Shown here one piece after another: positions 48,853-61,250 of a stretch of DNA of 64,000 bases. The position numbers were made by a program, and so were the translations under genes. The stretch is from NCBI RefSeq assembly GCF_011075055.1, contig NC_058140.1:8304988-8368987 (forward strand). Reading direction: 5' to 3'. Every line of letters starts with the position of its first letter. The first letter of the stretch is position 1. The DNA comes from Mangifera indica (lineage: Eukaryota; Streptophyta; Magnoliopsida; Sapindales; Anacardiaceae). A model generated the notes under the pieces. That model did no database searches and was not told the DNA's origin. It worked only from the letters and a program-made list of their open reading frames with translations.

Positions 48853-49166
48853 TCATATTTACTTTAAAAACTCATACTTTTTAGTGTTGGATCTAAGTCT
48901 CATCCCTTAAACTTAGGATCCTAATTATTTCTTTGTCATCATTCACTGCAATATTCAATGCTTGATTGAGGTTTGCAAGTGACTGAAATTGTAATCATAT
49001 TAAAAATAGATAATTGGTGAGGGAAAATTGGAAAGCAATTTTTCCTTCAATAGAAAAGTTGAAGAATAATATGTGCATTGGGCCAGATAGTAAACCTACT
49101 GTCCATCCATAACATAAGCATCAGTGCAAAGAACCTAACAAAATTCACATAAACCAAGAAAAAAGA
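48853..49166. other. Flank between elements E and D
   Basis: Continuation of the pre-insertion site of element E: 'aaaatcata' on the left side joins 'ttactttaaaaactcatac' here. No gene. Confidence 0.5.
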
Positions 49167-50626
49167 ATTTGAATTGTTTTTTTGTTCATAGACATAAGTT
49201 GTTTCTTTTTTTGTGTGATAATATAAAGTATGTATATAAGCTATCCAGATGACTCACTTAATACAAATTGAATTGTCGAATTGTTCCTTACGGACGTGAT
49301 ATAACTTGGACAATTATATCATATAGTAGACATATTGAATATCTCTGTTAAATATTATGAGGTGACATTAGTGCGGGTGACAGTGATGGTCACTTCATTA
49401 GGGTATTAGCATGGATTAATAGTTAGAAAACTATTTTTTCAAATATGGCCAATAATGATAAGCCACATGGCCATTAAATCATAGTCAATGACTTATCGTA
49501 AGATTGTACTAGTGTTTGAAGTAATCTTTTGACTTGAGATGTCATGATCAGATTTGATACGGATATGTGTGATTCATGTGGTATATATATATAGGGTTAA
49601 GCACATTTCGTAAAACAAACCATACTGGTCATGTGTAATGTCTATGTGGAGAAGAATGATGGTCAAGATGAGATTTGTTGACTCGAAAAGCATTAGGTTT
49701 TAAAAATCTGTTGATTCGACCTAGATCTGAATTCTGAAGTGAATATCAATAAATATTGGAGATCAAATCTCTGGCCAAAGTATAATGTAAGTCATATGAG
49801 AGATGTTTGTTATGATATGTTCTGAATATTTAAATTGACGATTTGTTAAGAATTGAAATTAGTACTTTGACAATCCATGAGTTCTAAATTGATCTCAATT
49901 GGATAACAGAGGAATATTACCTACATGGGACATACGATTAGAGATTTTAGGTTCGATAGAGTATTTTTTCATCAAGGTTTAAAGGCTATGACACATTGTT
50001 AGATGTTTATTATAGTTATTGAGTTTTCGAATACACTTTTAGATCGTTCAAAAAAGGACTCATGGCTATGTCAAAGTGAACCTAAAAATTCACTCTAATA
50101 AACCAAACTTACAAGAGTGAGAAATAATTATCTAGGGTTAGCTAGCACTTTCCAAAGGTTAATAAGAATTATATAAAATGTTATATGGATGTAAAGATAA
50201 CTCCTAAAAGTTAAGGTGTTAGTGGGATGAAATTAATGTGACTAATATATATTAGATATATATATGCATGACAAATATTTAAATCAATATTTTGGTGTGC
50301 CAAAAGTAGAATTTTAGAAAACTACAACTAACTATCATTATAAAAGAATGAAGTTAGTTCATTTTAAACTAAAATTCTCTCATTAAAATTACAAAGCTCT
50401 TTCCTCTCTTTCTACCTCACAATAAAGGTGGTCTTTTGGCTTGCTGGTGGACTTTCTTTGGAGGTCTTGCAAGTGAGAGAATCATTTCATCATCCTATAT
50501 CCATATAGGAGGCAAAAAAGTAGATAAAATCCTTATCCTTTCTCATTTTTGTAAATGCATGCTTTGATTTTTTCTCTTTTGACATGTATGTTTGTTTTGC
50601 CTCTATTCTCTTCAACCAAACTTTCA
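49167..50626 (+). repeat. 5' LTR of copia element D (5'-truncated)
   Basis: About 1.46 kb matching 56090-57343 (shared words include 'tgatataacttggacaatt', 'gtcatgtgt' and 'gatttgatac..tgtgattcatgt'). The first 90 bp present in the 3' LTR (55999-56090) are missing here, so the left end and its target duplication are lost. It ends CA just before the primer site. Confidence 0.85.
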
Positions 50627-50629
50627 AAA

Positions 50630-50641
50630 TGGTATCAAAGC
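50630..50641 (+). other. Primer-binding site of copia D
   Basis: TGGTATCAAAGC, one base off the usual tRNA-Met site TGGTATCAGAGC, three bases after the LTR end. Confidence 0.75.
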
Positions 50642-52640
50642 ATGGTTCAACTCCTTGCATGTTTTTTGAAGCAAAATATATGATTTTTATGTATAAGGGT
50701 ATGTATATGTATCATATGTGTACCTGCATGTTGTTGGTTTGCTAGGAAATCAAGATTTTCAAGCATGTTTTGCTTTATAACTCTTGGCTGAGTTTCATTT
50801 CTTTTCCCATGTTCTACTGATTTGAAGATGAAGAACATGTGCTTCAAGACATGTATATGATGAAGTACTCATAGGATGCATGTATATGTGTTTGAATTTG
50901 ATATACATGTGCTTTTTAGCTTGAGAATTGAAATTAAATCCTGGAATTTTTATTAATACATGTTGGCTTGGTGTATATGATGATATACATTGAAAAATTT
51001 ATGCTAATTTTGTGTATTGTACATAAAATGCATGAATTAAGGGCATGCATGTATGATATATGCATAAGAAATTTTGATGTATGGAGATATATTAATATAT
51101 TTGCAAACACATGTTGAAATGTTCATACAAAAAATTCTAGATTTTCAAGTTCACATTTGGACATGCTAAGTTGATTAAGACACTTGGGTGAAGACTGTGA
51201 TGTATATGATTAATGTAATTACATATAATCTAAAAGATTATGATGCATGGTGAAAGCATGTGCATGTTATTTTGAATGGTAATGGATGTGTATGAGCCAT
51301 GAGATGATGTGCATGATTTTGCTCACTTTAGATGAATGAAAGGTTGTGTACAAGAATCAACTTGTATTAATGTGATTAAGTGTGCTACTTGAATGAAAAA
51401 TTGTGTGCAAGAATCAACTTGCATTAATGCAATTAGGTGCATTACTTGAATAATAGATTATGTGTAAGAATCAACTTACATTAATGTGATTTGTGTATTA
51501 GTTGAATAAGACATTGTGTACAAGTATCAACTTATATTAATATGATTGAGTGTAAGAGTTGATAAAGGTGCACAAGATCAACTAACATTTAATGTTGATT
51601 AAATGTGAAAGTTGTCATGGTCTAGTGTTTAGTAAATATTACCTAACATAAATATTATGAATATTTGGATAATACACATCATGTCATTTATGTTTAAATG
51701 ATTGAATCGTTGCATGTTTTTTTTATTAGATCATATATTATGGATTAATATTTAATAGATTATGAATGAGTTCATAATTTATATTAAATATTAATGTGAA
51801 TGTTGGATAGATGGTTGATTAAGGGATTATCATGGGTGTAATTTGTCTTCTTTCAAAATTAGGATAATTGGATTGTAATATTCTTTTAATTAAGAGGTTT
51901 GTATTAAATAACCATATCCTATTTGTTTAATTTTATTTTTATTGGGCTTACGCACCTTAGTTTCAAATGTAATCGGAATGATTGGATAAGGACTCGAAGA
52001 CGATCCGGATAGTGGTCTGAATGAAGACATAGACTTAAGTGAATAGTTTGTCATTATGTTGTAATTTCAAAAACCCCATGATCGTCCCATCATGTTTTAA
52101 ATTATGCATATATGAGATGTATGTATGTCATACTTAATTGAACTTAATTAAAATTAAGTTAAACCTAAATCTTCCTAATTAAAATTATTAAATCTATATC
52201 TCCCATCATTTTATTATGGGATAATTAAGTGAGGGATGTAGGATTTATGTCATTGAATTAAATTTATTTTGTTCTTGAATGATTATTTTCCTCAAGACCA
52301 AAAATTCTATTATGTGAGGATATGATAAAAATGTCTTTCCAGAAAAACGTGATGGTTTAGATTTCACTAGCTGATGGTACTAAGAATTTTATTGTGTAAA
52401 GTATCTAGAGTGAAGGGCATGTTAAATGAATTGAATTTTATATAGGGATATAAATAGAAAGGGTAACCTACTTATTAAATTTAATTAACGAAGATTTTCA
52501 TTATGTGAGGTTAATTACATTTAATAAGAATTTGATTCTCTACTAAGAAATGTAATTTAATGAAATTTTCTAATCCTGTCTAAAGGAGTGTGGGATTCGA
52601 GTAAAATAATGGGAGATAATAAGAGTATGCAGTAAAGGGG
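50642..52640 (+). other. Long leader of copia D
   Basis: About 2 kb without coding sequence between primer site and gag, AT-rich with many 'tgtatatg/catgtat' words and an internal tandem repeat. The minus-strand frame at 50647-50847 is chance. Confidence 0.6.
51334..51613. repeat. Tandem repeat, 57-bp unit, five copies
   Basis: Units start at 51334, 51391, 51448, 51504 and 51561. Each carries 'gaat..ttgtgtacaagaatcaactt.cattaatgtgatt'; the fifth is the most diverged. Confidence 0.9.
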
Positions 52641-52643
<3 letters not shown>

Positions 52644-52686
<43 letters not shown>

Positions 52687-52694
52687 CACACACA
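52644..52694. repeat. (TA)n(CA)n microsatellite
   Basis: About 17 TA units followed by about 7 CA units; source of the Tyr-Ile minus-strand frame here. Confidence 0.95.
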
Positions 52695-52899
52695 AAAAAG
52701 ATACTAATAAAAATTAAATTTTTTTTTGCAATATTTTCTAAACAATTGTGATAAGATAACAAGAAATGGTCAATAATTTCTTGTTAAAAAGTTTAGATAA
52801 TAATATATTGATCGGGCTAAACTTTAAAACTGGCTAAGAAATTTAAGAATTGTTCTCCCCTTTGAAAAAGTTGCATATGTATTGGAAGCACCCATTCCA

Positions 52900-53290
52900 C
52901 TTAACTTGACTCCAGATGCCATGGATGATAAAAAGGAAGTTTTCAAGGCTTGGTAAGATCATAATTTGAGAGCTCGAAGCTACATGCTAGCTTCAATAAA
53001 TAGAGAGCTCTAAACAATGTGTAAAAGAACATGCTGAGTGCGTACGATATACTCATGGCTTTACAAGAGTTGTATGGTGAGAACTCATGTGTAGTTAAGT
53101 ACGATTTGTGTGTGACACTTTTCAAAAAGAGACTAAGAGAGGGAATGCCTCTAAATGACCGTATCATTAGAATGATAAATATTCTGAAGCATCTAAATGC
53201 TTATGGGGTTGTGATTCCCCACAAAATGGTTACAATGTGCAGTTTAATGATAATAAATGTTTGATTCATTTTGGAAATTCCCTAATTGGC
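52900..53290 (+). pseudogene. Copia D gag fragment
   Basis: 'MLSAYDILMALQELYGENS' begins an open stretch at 53031-53264 and is preceded by 'NNV.KNM' in another frame. The UBN2-type gag continues with 'LFKKRLREGMPLNDRIIRMINILKHLNAYGVVIP'. The gag C-terminus, zinc knuckle and protease are missing: the text passes directly into pre-integrase sequence at about 53265-53290. Confidence 0.8.
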
Positions 53291-54170
53291 AAAGTAATAA
53301 ATATAAATGATTTGTATGTGTTGGAACTAAATGATCTAAATATTTTAAATTCTGTCATGATGAAAAGATCTCGAGAAGAAATTAATCCAAAGTTACTTTG
53401 ACATCATCGTTTAGGTCACATTGGAGACAACAACATAATGAGATTGGAAACAAATGAAATTTTGAATACAATTGGTTTTGAACCCTATCTAACTTGTGAA
53501 TCTTGTCTTCAATAAAAAATGACCAAATTACCCTTTAAAAATAAAGAGGAAAGATCCAAAGAACTATTGGAACCAAAACATTCTGATGTATGCAAATCAT
53601 TTGGTGAAATGGTGAGAGGTGGTTTTTAATACTTCATCACCTTTATAAGTATGTTTATTTAATGAAATAAAAATCTAAATCCTTCGAAAAGTTTAGAGAA
53701 TTCAAGAATGAAGTAAAGAAATAATCTGAAAAGAATATCAAAGTCTTACGATCAGATCATGGAGGTAAATATTTAAGTATGAAATTTTGAGACTACTTGA
53801 AGGAAAATGGAATCATATCTTAGATGACTTTTCTGTATACACCACAATACAATAGCATATCAGAAAGAAGGAATCGTACCCTATTAGATATGGTACAATC
53901 CATGGTAAGTTTTACGGACCTACCAACATCATTATAGGGATATGCATTGCTTACCGCTATGCATATTCTAAACAGAGCATCGTCCAAATTAGTTCAAAAG
54001 ACAACATATGAGATATGGTGTGGTAAGCCTCTTAGTGTCAATTATCTTAAAATTTGGGAATGTTCAAATTAGGTTAAATTAATAAGTTGGATGTCAAGTT
54101 TGAAAAGACTTGGTTTATAGAATATTCTAAAGATTATTTAGGATATTTTACTTTTACTTCTCAACTGATA
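53290..54170 (+). pseudogene. Copia D GAG-pre-integrase and integrase
   Basis: 'HHRLGHIGDNNIMRL', 'CESCLQ.KMTKLPF' (zinc-binding His and CxxC), 'GGF.YFITF', 'FEKFREFKNEV', 'KVLRSDHGGKYL', 'LKENGI', 'PQYNSISERRNRTLLDMVQSMVSFTDL' and 'KTTYEIWCGKPLSVNYLKIWEC' follow the copia integrase order. Interrupted by several stops (e.g. TAG at about 53821) and frameshifts. Confidence 0.85.
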
Positions 54171-54179
54171 AAAAAATTT

Positions 54180-55260
54180 CAATTAATAGAAATACACACT
54201 TCTTGGAGAAGGAGCTCTTACAAGAAGGAGGTGTGGGAAGAATAATAAAGCTTAAAGAAAATTTCAAAGAGCCTCAAATTGAACAGGCTAAGCTAGAAAG
54301 TCCAATTCGAAGATCTTCTAGAGTATCCAAACCTCCAAAAAGATACAAATGTCTTCATGAACATGATTTTGAATCTTGCTTAGTAGAAGAAATAAATCAT
54401 AATGATGATCCTAGAAGTTATGAGGAAGAAATACTAGATATTGATTTAGAAATATGGCTAGAAACAATAAATTCTGAAATAGAATCCATGCATCCTAATC
54501 AAGTATAGATACTTGTTGATCCACCAAAAGGAATTGTTTTTATTGGTTGTAAGTGGGTTTTCAAGAGAAAATTTGACAAGGATAGACAAGTGGAGACCTA
54601 TAAGGCATAGGGTAGTAGTGAAGGGTTATACTAAGAAATAAGGGTTGGATTATGAGGAAACATTTTTGCCAGTGGCTATGTTAAATCTATCTAAATAATG
54701 CTAGCTATTGTAGCATACCATGATTATGAAATTTGGCAAATGGATGTCAAGACTACGTTTCTCAATGAATCCATTGAGGAAAACATATATATGGAAAAAC
54801 CTATAGGTTTTGTATCCACTTCTGAAAGACATAAAGTATGCAAATTACATCGATCCATTTATGGATTGCAGTGAGCTTCTAGAAGTTAGAATATTTGATT
54901 CGATGAAACAATCAAATCATTTGGTTTTGAAAAGAATCTGGATGAAACCTGTGTTTACAAATAGGTTAAGGATCATACAGTTACATTTTTCATATCGTAT
55001 ATAGATGACATATTACTAATAGCTAATGACATTGGCTTGATAAATGAAGTCAAAATCTAGTTATCTAGAGCCTCTTCAATGAAAGATTTGGGAAATGCTA
55101 CATACATCCTTGAAATTCATATATATAGAGATCGAATAAAAAGGATAATTGGATTATCCCAAAATTTGTACAAGAAAAAGTTGTTAAAAAATTTTAACAT
55201 GGAAAAATCAAAAAAAGGATTTTTCTCTTCACTCACAGTCTTCATCTTTCTAAAGATATG
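54180..55260 (+). pseudogene. Copia D reverse transcriptase
   Basis: The linker frame 54203-54508 ends 'WLETINSEIESMHPNQV', matching the start of the copia RT. Blocks 'GCKWVFKRK.DKDRQVETYKA', 'DYEETFLPVA', 'YEIWQMDVKTTFLNESIEENIYMEKPIGF', 'KLHRSIYGLQ.A' and the catalytic 'YIDDILLI' (about 54998-55021) follow across frames, then 'MKDLGNATYILEIHIYRDR' (55079). Stops and frameshifts throughout. Confidence 0.88.
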
Positions 55261-55279
55261 GGTCTAAAGATCGATGAAG

Positions 55280-55975
55280 AGTGACAACGGATGAGTAATA
55301 TGTCTTCTGCTTTGACTGTAGGTGAACTCATAGACATTATATTATGTACAAGGCCTAATATAACATTTGTTGTAAGTGTTATGAGTAGATATCACACTAA
55401 TCTAGAGGAGAAATATTGGTTAACTATGAAATCAATCCTTAAGTACATAAGAAGGATTAAAGATCTTGTTATGAGTTATGGGTGTTCAGAATTGAACATT
55501 CAGGGATATTTGGACTCTGATTTCCAGTTAGATATTGATGATAGAAAGTCTATATTACTGTTCATTTTTATTTGTAATGGGGGTGTGGCTAACTAGAAGA
55601 GTTTCAAACAATCAACCACAACTAACTCCATCATAAAAACTGAATATATTGTTGCTTCAAAAGTTATAAAAGAGGTTGTATAGATACACAAGTTCATATT
55701 TGAACTAGGTGTGATTCCAAACATGGTTTATTTGATAACCATGTTTTATGATAATACCAATACTATTGCATAGGTAAAGTAACCAAGGGTACATCAGAAG
55801 TCCAAACATATTCAAAGAAAATATCACATTTTAAAAGAATTCATTGGAACAAGAGAGATCATAGTTCAAAAAACATTGTCAGTAGAGAATGTTGTTGACC
55901 TATTGACTAAGGCCATGATACTAAAACAACTAAACCATCACCTTGAGAAGATGGGTGTGCAATGCAACAATAAAT
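55280..55975 (+). pseudogene. Copia D RNase H
   Basis: Text includes 'GELIDIILCTRPNITFVVSVMSRYHTN', 'HWLTMKSILKYIRRIKDLVMSYG', 'GYLDSDFQLDIDDRKS' and then the late blocks 'MFYDNTNTIA', 'PRVHQKSKHIQRKYH' and 'NVVDLLTKAM' before the polypurine tract. Broken by stops. Confidence 0.85.
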
Positions 55976-55998
55976 AACTCTAGTACAAGTGGGAGTTT

Positions 55999-57343
55999 TG
56001 TTAATGTATGCCCCTGGAACCATTTGTATTATCGATTTTAGGGCATTTTATCTTGTATATAACTTTTAAATAGCTTATTAATAAAAAAGTAGTTTTTTTG
56101 TTCATATGCATAAGTTGTTTCCTTTATATTGCAATAATATAAACTATGTGTACTGAATGACTTAATATAAATTGAATCATTGAATTATTCTTTACAAACG
56201 TGATATAACTTGGACAATTGTACTGCATAGTAAACATACTAAATATCTCCATTGAATGCCATAAAATGATATTAGTGTGGGTGACATTGATGGTCATGTC
56301 ATTATGGTATTAGTATAGATTAAAAGTTAAAAAACCATTTTTCAAACATGACCAACAACAATAAGTCACATGATCATTAAATCGTAGTCAATGACTTATC
56401 ATAAGATCGTACTAATGTATAAAGTAATCATTTGACTTAAGACGTTATGATCGGATCTAATATGGATACGTGTGATTCATGTAGTGCATATATACGGGGT
56501 TAACCACATCTTATAAAACAAAACATACTAGTCATGTGTTATTTGCATGTGGAGAAAAATGATGGTTAAGATAGAATCTGTTGACTCGAAAAGTATTAGG
56601 TTCTAAATATCTATTGATTTGATCTAGATTTGAGTTATGAAACAAACATTGATAAATATTGAAAATCAAATCTCTAGCCAAAGTATAATATAAGTCATAC
56701 GAAGGATGTTTGTTATGACATGTTTCGAATATTTAAATCGATGATTTGTAAAAAATTGAAATTAAGACTTTGACAATCTATGAGTTCAAAATCGATTTGG
56801 ATGGGGCAATGAAATGTTTACTTACATGGAATGTACGATTGAAGATTTTAGGTTCGATAGAGTATTTCTTCATGTGGTTTAAGGGCTATGACACATTATT
56901 AGATGTTTACCATAGTCGTTAAGTTTCTGAATACACTTTTGGATCGTTTGAAAAAGGACTCAATGTTATGCTATAGTGAACCTAAAAGGTTACACCAATA
57001 AATCCAGCTTACGAGAGCGAGAATTAATTATCCAGGGTTGGCTATTACCTTTCAAAGGATAATGAGAATTATATAAAATATTATATGGATACAAAGATAA
57101 CATCTTAAAAGTTGAGGTATTAGTGAGATGAAATTAATGTGGCTAATATATATATATATATGCATGATAAATATTTAAATCAACATTTTGGTGGGCCAAA
57201 AGTAAAATTTTAGAAAACTACAACTAACCACCATTATAAAATAATGAAGTTAGTTCATTAAAAATGAGTTAGTCCATTTTAAACTAAAATTCTTTGACTA
57301 AAATTGCAAAGCTCTTTTGCATCTCTCTACCTCATAACAAGGT
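55999..57343 (+). repeat. 3' LTR of copia D (3'-truncated)
   Basis: It starts TGTTAATGTATGCCCC after a short polypurine tract (aagtgggag). It matches the 5' LTR until 'tctacctcat.acaaggt' at about 57343, where the last 280-290 bp are missing and another copia RT begins. Confidence 0.85.
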
Positions 57344-58615
57344 AGATTACTTTGAAACTTTTAGTTTTGTTGTCAAGTTTGCCTCCAGTATAGTGATTCT
57401 TAGTGTTGTTGTATATCATAACTAGGATATCAGGCAAATTGCCGTCAATAATGCCTTTCTAAAGGGGATCTCATTGAAACTGTTTTTATGAATCAACCTG
57501 AAGGTTTTGTTGACAATTTTGTTAAAGGTAAAGTTGTGTGCAAACTTTAAAAGGCTTTATATAGTCTCAAACAAGCTTCCAGAGCTTAGTTTGAGAAGCC
57601 AAGAACTGTTCTTCTAAACTAGGATTTTGCTTTATTGTTGATACTAGTTTCTCCATTTATAAATCTGAACATGATGGTGTTTATGTTTTGGTGTTTGTTG
57701 ATGATATTATCATAACTAGGAATGATAATACTCTAATTAATCAATTCATCACTAGGCTGAATAATGAGTTTGCTTTAAAAGATTTAGGACCTTTGCATTT
57801 TTTCTTAGGTTTCGAAGTAATTAGAAGTTCCAAAGGTTTACATTTGAGCCAAACTAAATATGCAAGAGACCTTTCGATAAAAGTCAACATGTTTGAAACA
57901 AAGCCTTGCATAACTCCTTTTGCCACAGAAATAACTTTTCCTTGAGGAGAGTGAAAAATTTGACCATCATTCATTGTATAGGAGCATGATAGGAGCCCTG
58001 CAATACTTGACATTAACTGGGCCTAATATTTCTTATTCTATGAACAAACTTAGCTAGTGTCTTCAAGCTCTCACTTAATTACAATGGAAAGCTAGCAAAC
58101 GAGTGTTGAGATATATCAAAGAATCCTTAAACTTTGGTCTCTTATTTCATTCTGCATCTGATTTGCATCTTGAATGCTATTCAAATTCTAAGTGGCCTAG
58201 TAGTGTTCATGACAGAAGATCCACCATTAGTCATTATGTGTTTCTTAGCACTAACTAAGTTCACTAGTGTTCTAAGATGTGGAAAATGGTGGCTCTGTCC
58301 TCTACTGAAGTTGAATATCAAACACTTACACACACAACCATTGAGATTGCATGGATAAAAACTTTATTTTTTGAACTCAGTCTCTTAATTACAAAACCAC
58401 TTGTTATTTGGTGTGACAATCAAAGTGCAAATGCTCTCACTTCTAATCCAGTTTTTCATGCACGAACAAAACATATTGAGATTGATATTCACTACATAAA
58501 AGACTAAATTACTGCCAAGAATGTTATTGTTCAGTATAGTCCTACTAAACATCAAAACACAGATGTTCTGACTAAAGCCTTGTCAACCCAAAACTTTGAT
58601 GCTTTACATGCTTAG
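57344..58615 (+). pseudogene. Copia element F RT-RNase H fragment
   Basis: The fragment begins mid-RT ('VDYFETFSFVVKFA'), then 'NNAFLKGDLIETVFMNQPEGFVDNFVKGKVVCKL', 'KALYSLKQASRA.FEK', the catalytic 'VFVDDIIIT' in the open stretch 57688-57945 and 'LKDLGPLHFFLGFEVIRSSKGLHLSQTKYARDL'. RNase H runs to about 58612, including 'MVALSSTEVEYQTLTHTTIEIAWIKTLFFELSL', 'WCDNQSANALTSNPVFHARTKHIEIDIHYIKD' (58277-58507) and 'HQNTDVLTKALS'. Gag, integrase and the first part of RT are absent. It differs from element D in family. Confidence 0.9.
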
Positions 58616-58619
58616 TTGA

Positions 58620-60310
58620 ATGTATGTGATGCAACAAAAATGTGTGCTCTAAATGAATTTGGTGGCTAAATGTGGTCTGGTGCGAAATTTTATTAACTGT
58701 ACGCGTGTACTAGATTGAAAGTTATATAATTTGATATGATGTTTACATACTCTGTAAGTCAATCTATTGAATCTTTTGAGTAAAGTGTGCATGATTGGGT
58801 GAATTTCTTGAAGTAAAATATGCATAATCTGGAGTGAAATATAAGCTATCTAATATAACTTATGTTTGAATTTTACTTGTTACTCTGAATCACTTGAGCA
58901 TTTGGCTATGTGAGCATTTCGCTGTAGAAGAAATATATAAATGTCTGAAATTGGAAGGCTAGGCATCATCAGTGTTGATTGGTTTATGTTGCTTTGTACT
59001 TTCAGTGGCTTCTCTCTGAAAGGTTAGTTCTTCCTTCTTCTTTTATTCCTTTTTCTTTTCCTATTTCTTTTGGCTTTGATTGTTAAAGAAATATGGTTTT
59101 ATCTACTTGTTTTGATAAAGAATGAACGGTAACTTCAAATGGGCACGCCATTTTTTAAGTGAATAAAAGTTGTCTTACTTTTTCAGTATTGTGTTGCATA
59201 GAGGTTACTATTTGAAGCAATGATAAGTTACTAATCATATATCATGCAAACCTTATTTTTGAATGTGATATTACTATCCATATTACTAACCATTATTTTT
59301 CATGTTGAAGCTTGGTATCGAACCTTTATCTGTAGTCTCATATGTCTTCCTATCAACAGAGTGGTTTACCAAAAGGGAAATTGCTCCTTATAGTGTTTTA
59401 ACTTTGCTATCTAATTGCTTTGTTCAATCTTGTTTGCTTTGAAATCTTTAACCCTTTGCTTCTGGTTTAAGACTTATGCTATGAGGAATTGCCATATGCA
59501 TGAAGACAGGTATTTCTCAAGTATATTGCTAATTTTGTTTTACTTGGTTAATGCTACCCTATTTACTCTGTAGGTTAAGTGAATGAAAAAAAAAAAAAAA
59601 ACAAAGAAAGAAAGAGAGATGAAAAATAATCTTGAAAAAAAAAGGAAATGAGAGATGGAAAATAAAGTTTTAAAAAATGATGAAAAAAGAAAAAAAAACA
59701 AAGAAAGAAAATAGAAGGAAAGAAAAAAATGGGAAAAAAAAGAAAATGATGGCAAGTGAATGAGTTTGTGTCCTAAGTTTATCGGTCTGGTGTAATAATG
59801 TGGAGGTTATGCTAAAGTGTTATGAAGTGACCTAAGAAAGGTTGATGATCTGCTCTATATCAAAAAGTCAATACTATTGAAATTTTAATCCTAGTTTTCA
59901 AATTGAAGTGCACTCAGTTGCTACTTGAAAAGAGTGTTGTTGGAACCCATAAGGGGTCAAGCTTAATGGGGGATGTTAGCATGTATGGGTGAGAATGCAT
60001 AGTTTTCAAACTATGTTACACTTAAGTGCTTTTTCTATAGAACATAATGGTTGCGTTTTGTTAAATCACATAGGGCTCATGTGCATTTATACCACTTGAT
60101 TATATAAGTGGATTCTGTTGTATTTTTTTAATATAATTCTTAATTTAAAAAAAAAAAATCTTTCTTTCTTGGTATTTCAAAGAGTTCTTCGACTTCCAAT
60201 CTTGTTGTTTCTTTGTTTCATTTCTTAATCTAAAATTAGGTTTATTTGCAGAGTTTTGCTTTTTTTCTTTGATTTTTTGTTAATCAAACATTGTTTGTCA
60301 AGAAGAATAG
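58620..60310 (+). other. Downstream non-coding, possible copia 3' LTR at about 59970
   Basis: It contains an A-rich simple tract (59586-59755). The junction 'taatgggggatgttagcatg' at about 59966 looks like a polypurine tract followed by an LTR start (TGTTAGC), which could be the 3' LTR of element F or a relative. No partner was seen. Confidence 0.35.
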
Positions 60311-60321
60311 GATATACATAT

Positions 60322-60480
60322 AGAGCAATACTATATGTAAATATTTTTGTATACAATTTAAATACATAGATGATATGTCATTATGTGATTGAAAGTTATT
60401 TTATCTTTAATTTAAAATTATCAAATCATCTGATGATACAATATCTATGTATACAAAATATGTACAAAAAGTGTTTACAC

Positions 60481-60490
<10 letters not shown>
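60322..60490. mobile_element. Palindromic AT-rich MITE, copy 9 (best preserved)
   Basis: The left arm ACTATATGTAAATATTTTTG.. matches the reverse complement of the right arm ACTATGTGTAAACACTTTTTG.. over about 70 bp, meeting at 'aatttaaaatt'. A (TA)n run follows directly at 60488-60524. Confidence 0.75.
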
Positions 60491-60527
<37 letters not shown>

Positions 60528-60667
60528 GCTTACATTTTTATGAAATATGAGGGATGACACACTTATTCTCTCATGGAATCACATTATACAGGTATAGATT
60601 TTAGAGTGTTTTACCTTATCTTTACCACTGTTACAAAAAGTTTAACTTAGATGAGACTTTTAATTGT

Positions 60668-60707
60668 GTGTGTGTGTGAGTGTGTCTACATACACACACA
60701 CACACAA
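60668..60707. repeat. (TG)n/(CA)n inverted simple repeat
   Basis: TG units followed after a short spacer by CA units, able to fold back. Confidence 0.85.
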
Positions 60708-60894
60708 ATATAATATTAGAAGAATGTATGGAAGTTTTAAAAGGGTTTATGGAACATAAATTTTAAACATTCAACAATTCTCAAAATTGTGAATTTCATT
60801 TGTTTCATTCTCAAAGTTTTAAGATGTGATAGTCTCACTATCTCATTTCATTGGCATTGCTAAACTGTCTAATTAGACAAACAAAAACATATAT

Positions 60895-61048
60895 TGTTGA
60901 ACCCCAAAGGTTAGCAAAATTGGTGGAGTAGGTCCGAGTCTTTTTCACGCTTGTGAAATCTTAACTTATTTAATATAATGGTTGTGGGTTTGATTACTGT
61001 GTGATGAGTTTACCTATTCGACAAATATGGATAAAGTTCCGGTTAAAA
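60895..61048 (+). mobile_element. tRNA-derived SINE (Au-like)
   Basis: The 150-bp unit has a pol III A-box-like 'ggttagcaaaattggtgg' near its start, a B-box-like 'gggtttgattac' at about 60987, and a 3' poly(A). The flanks 'acatatattgttga' and 'acatgttgttaa' are an imperfect direct repeat, consistent with a target duplication. Confidence 0.5.
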
Positions 61049-61250
61049 AAAAAACATGTTGTTAATTTTTAAAATGATCTCTCTAATAGTTATTTATGAA
61101 TAATAATGGATGATTATTTATGAATCATTGAACAAGCTTAAAACATTAGTAAAGTGAGGGTACATGTAAGTTTTACTCGGAATTATATTTCTTTGGCTTT
61201 TACCTGATTAATACGCAACCATGTAAATACATATCATCATCATTCCACCA

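Noticed and set aside
59540..59755. 71-residue Phe/Ser-rich minus-strand ORF
   Set aside because: Artefact of an A-rich and GA-rich simple tract on the plus strand.
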